Shown piece after piece: positions 23,248 through 28,856 of a stretch of 28,856 bases of DNA. This DNA comes from TMED26 sp002694075. GTDB taxonomy: Bacteria > Pseudomonadota > Alphaproteobacteria > Thalassobaculales > Thalassobaculaceae. Made by a program: the position numbers and the translations under genes. Below the pieces are notes generated by a model. It was not told the origin of the DNA and ran no database searches. It was given only the letters and a program-made list of their open reading frames with translations. The DNA is taken from NCBI GenBank assembly GCA_036160575.1, contig JAYYDT010000140.1:1-28856 (forward strand). Reading direction: 5' to 3'. Numbering within the stretch: position 1 is the stretch's first letter; each line of letters starts with the position of its first letter.

Positions 23248-25668
23248 ATGAAAACCCATGCACGTGTGGTGGTGATCGGCGGCGGTGTTGTCGGCTGTTC
23301 GGTGTTGTTTCATCTAACCAAATTCGGCTGGCGCGATGTCGTTCTGCTGGAGCGGGCGGAACTGACCGCCGGCTCGTCGTGGCACGCCGCCGGCGCATTC
23401 CACACCCTCAACGCCGATACCAACATGGCCGCCTTGCAGGGCTATACCATCAATCTCTACCGCGAGTTGGAGGCGTTGAGCGATCTGTCCTGTGGCTTGC
23501 ACCAGGTCGGCGGCATGACCTTGGCGACCACCCCGGAGCGGATGGATTACCTGCGGGCGACGCGCGCCAAACATCGCCATATGGGGCTCGACACCCATTT
23601 GATCGGTCCCGAAGAGATTCGCAAACGCGCCGATTTCGTCAATATCGACGGCGTCCTGGGCGCCTCGTGGGACCCGTTGGACGGCCATTTGGACCCGGCC
23701 GGCACGACGCATGTTTACGCCGCCGCCGCACGCCGCCAAGGGGCGGAGATTTATCAGCAAACCGCGGTCACCGCGCTGACACCGCTGGCCCAGGGCGAAT
23801 GGCGGGTGACGACCACGCGCGGCGACATTATCGCCGAACATGTGGTCAACGCCGCCGGCCTGTGGGCGCGCGAGGTCGCCGCGTTGGCGGGCGTTTACCT
23901 GCCCCTGCATCCGATGGAGCATCAATATCTGGTGACCGATGATCTGGCGGAGATTTATGAGCTTCCCGAGGAGCCGCCGCAGGTCCTTGATCCGGCCGGC
24001 GAGACCTATCTCAGGCCGGAGGGGCGCGGTTTGCTGATCGGGTTCTATGAGCAAGCGTGCGAGCCGTGGGCGGTGGACGGCACGCCGGCCGATTTCGGCG
24101 CCGAACTTCTGCCCGACCGCTTGGACCGGATCTCGCCGGCCATGGAGCAGGCCTTTAGACGGTTTCCGATTCTTGAAAACGCCGGCATTAAACGAGTGAT
24201 CAATGGCCCGTTCACCTTTTCGCCGGATGGCAACCCCTTGGTGGGACCGGTGCCGGGCCTGCGCAATTACTGGGCCGCCTGCGCCGTGATGGCCGGCTTT
24301 AGCCAGGGCGGCGGGGTTGGCTTGACCCTTGCCGAATGGATGGTCGAGGGGGCCGCCAGCCGCGATGTCTTCGCTCTCGACGTCGCCCGTTTCGGGCCGT
24401 GGATCACGCCCGGCTACACCCGCCGCAAGGTCATCGAATATTACCAGCGGCGCTTCGCCGTCTCCTACCCGAACGAGGAATTGCCCGCCGCTCGGCCGTG
24501 CCGAACCACACCCATGCATGGCCATTGGCAGGCGGCCAACGCCGTTTTCGGTCATGTCTATGGCATGGAAACGGTCAATTATTTCGCGCCGGCGGGCAGC
24601 CCGCCGCGCGAGATCCCGAGCTTCCGCCGCTCCGACGGCTTCGCGGCGGTGGGCGCCGAATGCCGGGCGGTGCGTGAGGGCGTTGGCATCGGCGATATCC
24701 ATACTTTCTCCAAGTTCATGGTCCATGGCCCGGCGGCGGCGGATTGGCTGGACTTTATGTTGGCCGGACGCTTGCCGCCGGTCGGCCGTCTGGCGCTGGC
24801 GCCGATGCTCAACGAACAGGGCGGCGTTATCGGTGACTTCTCGGTCGCTCGGCTGACCGAGACGCGCTTTCAACTTACCGCCTCCTACGCCGCGCAAGCC
24901 TTTCATCGGCGCTGGTTCGCCCAGCACCTGCCCGATGACGGCGGGGTGGTGATCGATAATCTGTCCGACGATTTGTCGGGCCTGCATATTGCCGGGCCGC
25001 GGGCCCGCGACCTGCTGGCGCGGGTGGTGCGGGGCGATGTCGGTTCCGCCGCCCTGCCGTTCATGAGCTTGGCGGAAATGGATCTGGGCGTGACCACGGC
25101 GCGCATCCTGCGGGTCAGCTATACCGGCGACCTGGGCTATGAGATCTATGTGCCGACCGCCGAGGTGGTCGCGCTGTACCATGAGTTTATGGCCCATGGC
25201 GGCGATCTTGGTCTCTGGCCGTTTGGTACGCGGGCTTTGATGAGTTTGCGGCTGGAGAAATTCTTTGGCGCCTGGATGCATGAATACAAGCCCGACTATG
25301 GCCCGGCGGAAACCGGCCTGGACCGCTTCGTGGCCTATGGCAAGGCGGCTGAGTTCATCGGCAAATCGGCGGCGTTGGCGACCCGCGAGGCGGGCCCGGA
25401 ACGACAGCTCTGCGCCTTTGTGGTGGCCGCCGAAGACGCCGATGTTTGGGGTGACGAGCCGATTTGGATCGAGGACACGGTGGTTGGATTTGTGACCTCG
25501 GGCGGATTCGCGCATTATAGTCAGAAATCGGTGGCGTTGGGTTTCGTGCCCAGCGACTGGGCCCAAGCCGGGCTCGAGGTAGAAATTGAGATATTGGGCG
25601 CGCGCCGCCCGGCGACATTGGTCACCGAACCTTTGTTCGACCCTGCGGGGGTGCGGATGCGCGCGTAA
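23248..25668 (+). CDS. Dimethylglycine/sarcosine dehydrogenase-like flavoprotein
   Basis: This two-domain enzyme family oxidatively demethylates N-methylated amino acids and passes the one-carbon unit to tetrahydrofolate. The 806 residues start with a Rossmann FAD motif (VVVIGGGVVGCSV, 7-19; acidic Glu35) and SSWHAAGA, whose His46 is at the place of the covalent FAD attachment in dimethylglycine dehydrogenase. The DAO-type domain runs to about 370, with FTFSPDGNPLVGPVPG near 330. The rest is the folate-binding GcvT-like part, from about 430 (GMETVNYFAP) through FSKFMVHGP, LTETRFQLTAS, YTGDLGYEIYVP and KFFGAWMHEYKPDYG to a GcvT C-terminal barrel. The start is ATG 23248 after AGAAGAGG. It is 9 bases before the TauD-type gene. 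The family is clear; the exact amine substrate is not. Confidence 0.9.
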   Translation: MKTHARVVVIGGGVVGCSVLFHLTKFGWRDVVLLERAELTAGSSWHAAGAFHTLNADTNMAALQGYTINLYRELEALSDLSCGLHQVGGMTLATTPERMDYLRATRAKHRHMGLDTHLIGPEEIRKRADFVNIDGVLGASWDPLDGHLDPAGTTHVYAAAARRQGAEIYQQTAVTALTPLAQGEWRVTTTRGDIIAEHVVNAAGLWAREVAALAGVYLPLHPMEHQYLVTDDLAEIYELPEEPPQVLDPAGETYLRPEGRGLLIGFYEQACEPWAVDGTPADFGAELLPDRLDRISPAMEQAFRRFPILENAGIKRVINGPFTFSPDGNPLVGPVPGLRNYWAACAVMAGFSQGGGVGLTLAEWMVEGAASRDVFALDVARFGPWITPGYTRRKVIEYYQRRFAVSYPNEELPAARPCRTTPMHGHWQAANAVFGHVYGMETVNYFAPAGSPPREIPSFRRSDGFAAVGAECRAVREGVGIGDIHTFSKFMVHGPAAADWLDFMLAGRLPPVGRLALAPMLNEQGGVIGDFSVARLTETRFQLTASYAAQAFHRRWFAQHLPDDGGVVIDNLSDDLSGLHIAGPRARDLLARVVRGDVGSAALPFMSLAEMDLGVTTARILRVSYTGDLGYEIYVPTAEVVALYHEFMAHGGDLGLWPFGTRALMSLRLEKFFGAWMHEYKPDYGPAETGLDRFVAYGKAAEFIGKSAALATREAGPERQLCAFVVAAEDADVWGDEPIWIEDTVVGFVTSGGFAHYSQKSVALGFVPSDWAQAGLEVEIEILGARRPATLVTEPLFDPAGVRMRA

Positions 25669-25677
25669 GGGGGGCGA

Positions 25678-26685
25678 ATGCCATATCGTGATCGGCCGAT
25701 TGATCATCCATCGGTTTGGTCGGGCGCCGAATTGGCGGCCGACGGCGCGTGGATTTACCACTTAAGCGCGGCGGAAATCGCCGAATTGGATGACGCGGTG
25801 GCGGCCAGCGCCGCCCTGCCGGTGACCGAGATCACCCGCGCTGACGCCCGCTTGCCAACCTTGGGGCCGCGCCTGACCACGCTCAGCCACCAAATCGACG
25901 CCGGCCGCGGTGTGGCGATGCTGCGCGGGGTGCCGGTTGACCGCTATGACGCCGATCAGGCCGGCCGTGCCCTGTGGTGCCTCGGCCAATACGCCGGCAT
26001 GCCGTTTCCCCAGGATGCCGCGCGCAATCTTTTGCATCATGTCCGCGACACCGGCGGCAATCTCCAGGCCGACCCCAATTTGCGTGGTTTCCAAACCAAT
26101 AACGAGTTGTATTTCCACACCGACGGCGGCGATTTGTTCATGCTGCTATGCCGCCGCCAGGCCAAGTCGGGCGGCCGGTCGCGGCTGGCCAGCGCGGCCC
26201 ATCTGTTCAACTGTGTCCTGGCCGCCGACCCCCAGCTCGCCCGGGTCCTGCAGGAGCCGTTCTATTTCGACGCCCGCGGCCAGCAATTGCCCGGGCAACC
26301 GCGTACCCAATGCCTGCCGGTGATGATCTGGTATGGCGGCCGGCTGAACATCCTGCACAAACGCGCCTATATCGATTTCGCCCAGCGTTTTGAGGAGGTG
26401 CCGCCGCTGACCGACGCCCAGCGCGCCGCCCTCGACCTGCTCGACCAGGTGGTCGAGGCGCCGGAAAACCACCACGCCTTTGACATGGCGCCGGGCGACA
26501 TTCAGATGGCCAGCAATTTCTCGGTGCTGCACGCCCGCGACACCTATGTCGATTTCGACGAACCGGACGCCAAGCGGCACATGCTGCGCCTGTGGTTGGC
26601 GGTGCCCCAGGGCCGGCCCCTGCCGGAGGCCTATCGCACCACCCGCGAGCATGGCCATTTGTTCACCATGCGCGCGACTGGCTGA
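25678..26685 (+). CDS. TauD/TfdA-family Fe(II)/2-oxoglutarate dioxygenase
   Basis: This is a non-haem iron dioxygenase that hydroxylates a small organic substrate at the cost of 2-oxoglutarate. The 335 residues show the facial triad: His147 and Asp149 in LYFHTDGGD and a distal His285 in NFSVLHARD, with Arg304 (HMLRLWL) in place to bind the 2-oxoglutarate carboxylate. GVAMLRGVPV at 78-87 is the usual early strand. Relatives act on taurine, gamma-butyrobetaine or other amines and acids; the substrate cannot be named. The start is ATG 25678 with AAGGGGGG upstream, nine bases after the demethylase-like gene, so the two are co-expressed. It meets the PhyH gene tail to tail with eight bases between. 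Confidence 0.88.
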   Translation: MPYRDRPIDHPSVWSGAELAADGAWIYHLSAAEIAELDDAVAASAALPVTEITRADARLPTLGPRLTTLSHQIDAGRGVAMLRGVPVDRYDADQAGRALWCLGQYAGMPFPQDAARNLLHHVRDTGGNLQADPNLRGFQTNNELYFHTDGGDLFMLLCRRQAKSGGRSRLASAAHLFNCVLAADPQLARVLQEPFYFDARGQQLPGQPRTQCLPVMIWYGGRLNILHKRAYIDFAQRFEEVPPLTDAQRAALDLLDQVVEAPENHHAFDMAPGDIQMASNFSVLHARDTYVDFDEPDAKRHMLRLWLAVPQGRPLPEAYRTTREHGHLFTMRATG

Positions 26686-26693
26686 TATCCGGC

Positions 26694-27506
26694 TTAGCGC
26701 CGCCAGACCGCCGGAAACAGCGTGCTGTCGAGGCCGGCGCCGGGGGCCAAGCCGGGGTCGCGTTTCATCGCCATCAAATTGGGCCTGGGATTATAGGTGA
26801 CGTCATCGCCGGCCCAACGCTGCACATAGGCGCGGCGGCGCACATCGCTGGAGGTGTTGCCGGGCGCGTGGTGCAGGGTGGCGGCGTGGTGAATGGTGCA
26901 GTCGCCCGGCTCCAAATCGAAGGAGACGATGTCGTGCCGGTCGCGCTCGGCCTCGATGTCGGGTACTTCCGGCAGGTCCTCGGTGTATTTTTCCTCGGGG
27001 TTGAAACTGATCGCCAGGAATTTCTGACCCCAGCGGTGTGAGCCTTTGAGATATTCGACGGCGCCGGTCTCGGCGGTCACCGGATCGAGGGCCAGCCAGA
27101 GGGTGGCGATTTGCTCGCCGGCGACCGGCCAATAGGTCAAATCGTGGTGCCACACGGTTTCGGTCGAGGTGCCCGGTTCCTTGACCAGCAATTGGTCGAA
27201 AATCAGATTGGTTTTGTCCGCGCCCATGACCCGGCCGGCGGCTTCGGCCCCCGGGCCGTCGGTGACCGCCCGCATGAACCCGGGCAGGTGGTGGCTGACG
27301 AAAGTGTCATAGAAGAAATGGCCGGTGCCGTCCTTGGCGTCGACGTTCTTATGCATTTCCGAGGGGGCGGCCATGTCGGCGGCGACCTGTTCGCGCAGAA
27401 AGGCGACCCATTCCGGATCGAAAACCTGGCGCAGGCAGACAATGCCGTCGCGGGCGTAGGTCTCGATCTCGTCTTCGGTGACGGGGCGGATCGGGTGGCG
27501 GTTCAT
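26694..27506 (-). CDS. Phytanoyl-CoA dioxygenase (PhyH)-family protein
   Basis: This is a second Fe(II)/2-oxoglutarate oxygenase, of the PhyH branch, whose members hydroxylate acyl-CoAs, ectoine, or other small molecules. The 270 residues contain an early helix (DEIETYARDGIVCLRQVFD), the iron ligands His120-x-Asp122 in VWHHDLTYWPV, GAVEYLKGSHRWG, and the distal His group in CTIHHAATLHHAPGN (His207 or His213), with Arg224-226 following. The length is normal. The start is ATG 27506, which overlaps the stop of the upstream GMC gene by four bases (ATGA), so the two are translationally coupled. The GMC partner suggests sequential hydroxylation and oxidation, or oxidation of the same alcohol, but the order is inference. 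Confidence 0.9.
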   Translation of the reverse strand: MNRHPIRPVTEDEIETYARDGIVCLRQVFDPEWVAFLREQVAADMAAPSEMHKNVDAKDGTGHFFYDTFVSHHLPGFMRAVTDGPGAEAAGRVMGADKTNLIFDQLLVKEPGTSTETVWHHDLTYWPVAGEQIATLWLALDPVTAETGAVEYLKGSHRWGQKFLAISFNPEEKYTEDLPEVPDIEAERDRHDIVSFDLEPGDCTIHHAATLHHAPGNTSSDVRRRAYVQRWAGDDVTYNPRPNLMAMKRDPGLAPGAGLDSTLFPAVWRR

Positions 27507-28856
27507 GCGGCGTCCTCCAAAATCATTTCCGATGCTTTCTCGCCGATCATAATACAGGCGGCGTTGGTGTTGCCCGACATCAGCGTCGGCATAATCGAGC
27601 CATCGGCGATGCGCAGCCCGGCCAAGCCATGCACTTTCAAGCGTGGGTCGACCACCGCCATCGGGTCGATGCCCATTTTACAGGTCGCCACCGGATGATA
27701 GGCGGTTTGCGCGGTGGCGCGGATCCAATCGAGGATTTCGTCATCGCTTTGGACCGCGTCGCCAGGCGCCAATTCGGCGCCGCGGATGGCGTCCATCGAT
27801 GGCGCCCCGAGAATGCGGCGCGTCCATTTGACCCCGTCGATCAGCACTTGGCGGTCCAAGGCGTCGGAGAGGAAGTTGTAGCGGATCGCCGGCTGCTCGG
27901 TCGGGTCGGTGCTTTTGATATGGATCGACCCACGGCTTTCCGGCAGCAGTTGATAGATCGAGGCGGTGATGCCCGGCGTTTTACCGAGTTTGCGGCGTTT
28001 CAAATCGGCGATGGTGAAGGGCACGAAATGGACCTGCAGGTCGGGGGTTTCGAGATGCGGTTGGCTGCGCACGAAGGCCAGCACCGGCCCCGAGGGGATC
28101 GACATGAAACCGCGCCCGGTGGTGAGGTAGCGCAGGGCCTGCCAAACCGCGCCGAAGCCTTGCATGCGGTCGTTATAGGTGATGCCGGGCTGGGTGATCT
28201 CCATCTGCATGCGCGGCGCGATATGGTCGCGCAGATTTTCGCCAACGCCCGGCAGTTCATGGGCGAGATCGATGCCATGGTCGGCGAGCACCTGCGGCTG
28301 ACCGACGCCGGACAGTTCCAACAGTTGCGGCGAGTTGATCGACCCGCCGGCGAGGATCACCTCGCCGGCCGCGTGGGCCGTCCGGTCGGCGCCGCCGCTG
28401 CGCCAGCCTTCGCGGTAACGCACGCCGGTGCAGCGTTTGCCGTCGAAGATCAGGCCGGTGGCCAGCGCTTCGGTGACAATGTGTAGATTGGCCCGCGCCT
28501 TGGCCGGTTTCAGATAGCAATAGGCGACCGACATGCGCCGGCCGTCGCGGATGGTGGTCTGGGTTTTAACGATGCCTTCCTGGCTGGCGCCGTTGTAATC
28601 GGCGTTGGGAGCCAGGCCCAAATCGCCGCCGGCGGCCAGCAAGGCGTCATAAAGCGGACTTTCATCAGGGCATTCGCTGACATGCAACAAGCCGCCCTCG
28701 GCCCGGTAATCGTCCCCGCCGCCCTCGTAGTTTTCGATTTTGCGGAAAATCGGGAACAAATCGTCCCACGCCCAACCGCGATTGCCCAATTGTGCCCAGG
28801 TATCGTAATCGCGCGGTTGACCGCGCACATAGACCAGGCCGTTGATGGCGCTCGAG
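27503..28856 (-). CDS. GMC-family (choline dehydrogenase-like) oxidoreductase, 5' end cut by window
   Basis: This FAD-dependent alcohol oxidase/dehydrogenase is of the glucose-methanol-choline family. About 450 residues are visible. The N-terminal dinucleotide-binding part (some 80-90 residues) lies past the right edge. The visible frame enters at SSAINGLVYVRGQPRDYD, the family's first signature, and continues with HVSECPDESPLYDA, VILAGGSINSPQLLELSG (second signature) and GVGENLRDH. The C-terminus has the catalytic His in YHPVATCKMG and Asn in MSGNTNAACIMIGEKASEMI. The length and motifs fit choline/alcohol dehydrogenases. It is the upstream partner of the PhyH gene, with a four-base overlap. 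The substrate is unknown, although neighbours point to amine or alcohol catabolism. Confidence 0.92.
   Translation of the reverse strand, partial: SSAINGLVYVRGQPRDYDTWAQLGNRGWAWDDLFPIFRKIENYEGGGDDYRAEGGLLHVSECPDESPLYDALLAAGGDLGLAPNADYNGASQEGIVKTQTTIRDGRRMSVAYCYLKPAKARANLHIVTEALATGLIFDGKRCTGVRYREGWRSGGADRTAHAAGEVILAGGSINSPQLLELSGVGQPQVLADHGIDLAHELPGVGENLRDHIAPRMQMEITQPGITYNDRMQGFGAVWQALRYLTTGRGFMSIPSGPVLAFVRSQPHLETPDLQVHFVPFTIADLKRRKLGKTPGITASIYQLLPESRGSIHIKSTDPTEQPAIRYNFLSDALDRQVLIDGVKWTRRILGAPSMDAIRGAELAPGDAVQSDDEILDWIRATAQTAYHPVATCKMGIDPMAVVDPRLKVHGLAGLRIADGSIMPTLMSGNTNAACIMIGEKASEMILEDAA

Noticed and set aside
23314..25761. A very long open frame (815 codons) on the minus strand opposite the demethylase-like gene
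   Set aside because: It mirrors the codon-position GC bias of the real gene, has no recognisable domain and a low-complexity composition rich in Arg, Gly, His and Gln. Similar shadows lie opposite the HDAC-like and ispA genes and the RND permease.
1..28856. tRNA genes, CRISPR arrays, insertion sequences, phage or toxin-antitoxin genes
   Set aside because: I looked for T-loop signatures, regularly spaced repeats, terminal inverted repeats and transposase motifs and saw none that hold up by eye.

Overview
The window looks like chromosome of a high-GC alphaproteobacterium, most likely in or near the Rhodospirillales. The evidence is a direct-repeat LexA box of the alphaproteobacterial type (GTTC-N7-GTTC) in front of imuA-imuB, the gene order histone-deacetylase-like / xseB / ispA / dxs / tlyA, the pdxH / dnaJ / yihY / fabI / aroC neighbourhood, and an XRE regulator of a type common in that class. 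I placed it from gene content and order only. I recognise no tRNA, rRNA, insertion sequence, prophage or CRISPR array.

Layout. (1) 1-2150: SOS mutagenesis genes on the minus strand, imuA then imuB (cut by the left edge), behind a promoter whose -10 lies under a LexA box. (2) 2172-3536: two tandem PaaI-type thioesterases, then a convergent gene of unknown function. (3) 3537-4000: AT-rich regulatory stretch with a strong candidate small RNA (minus strand, anti-Shine-Dalgarno loop plus intrinsic terminator) and the promoter and long leader of an XRE regulator (4001-4477). (4) 4501-8808: an RND efflux pump operon (membrane fusion protein, then permease) on the minus strand. (5) 8973-13833: HDAC-family deacetylase, exonuclease VII small subunit, farnesyl diphosphate synthase, DXP synthase and the TlyA rRNA methyltransferase, all on the plus strand with short gaps or overlaps. 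Dxs and IspA act at the start and middle of isoprenoid synthesis. (6) 13892-18739: a DUF2806-like unknown, an SDR oxidoreductase, PdxH, a CbpA/DnaJ-type co-chaperone behind a heat-shock-like promoter, and a yihY gene broken by one in-frame TAA. (7) 18913-23089: fabI, aroC, sppA and a small exported FliL-like protein. (8) 23248-28856: an accessory-looking oxidative catabolism block: a dimethylglycine/sarcosine dehydrogenase-like flavoprotein and a TauD-type dioxygenase on the plus strand, converging with a PhyH-type dioxygenase and a GMC (choline dehydrogenase-like) oxidoreductase on the minus strand. The last is cut by the right edge.

Most of the window is housekeeping. The items most worth a second look are the candidate sRNA at 3609-3692, the nonsense-interrupted yihY, the overlap of LexA box and promoter, the sigma-32-like promoter before dnaJ, and the four-gene oxidase/dioxygenase block. 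I did not find a clear new defence or mobile system. All motif and family calls were made by eye without database searches.
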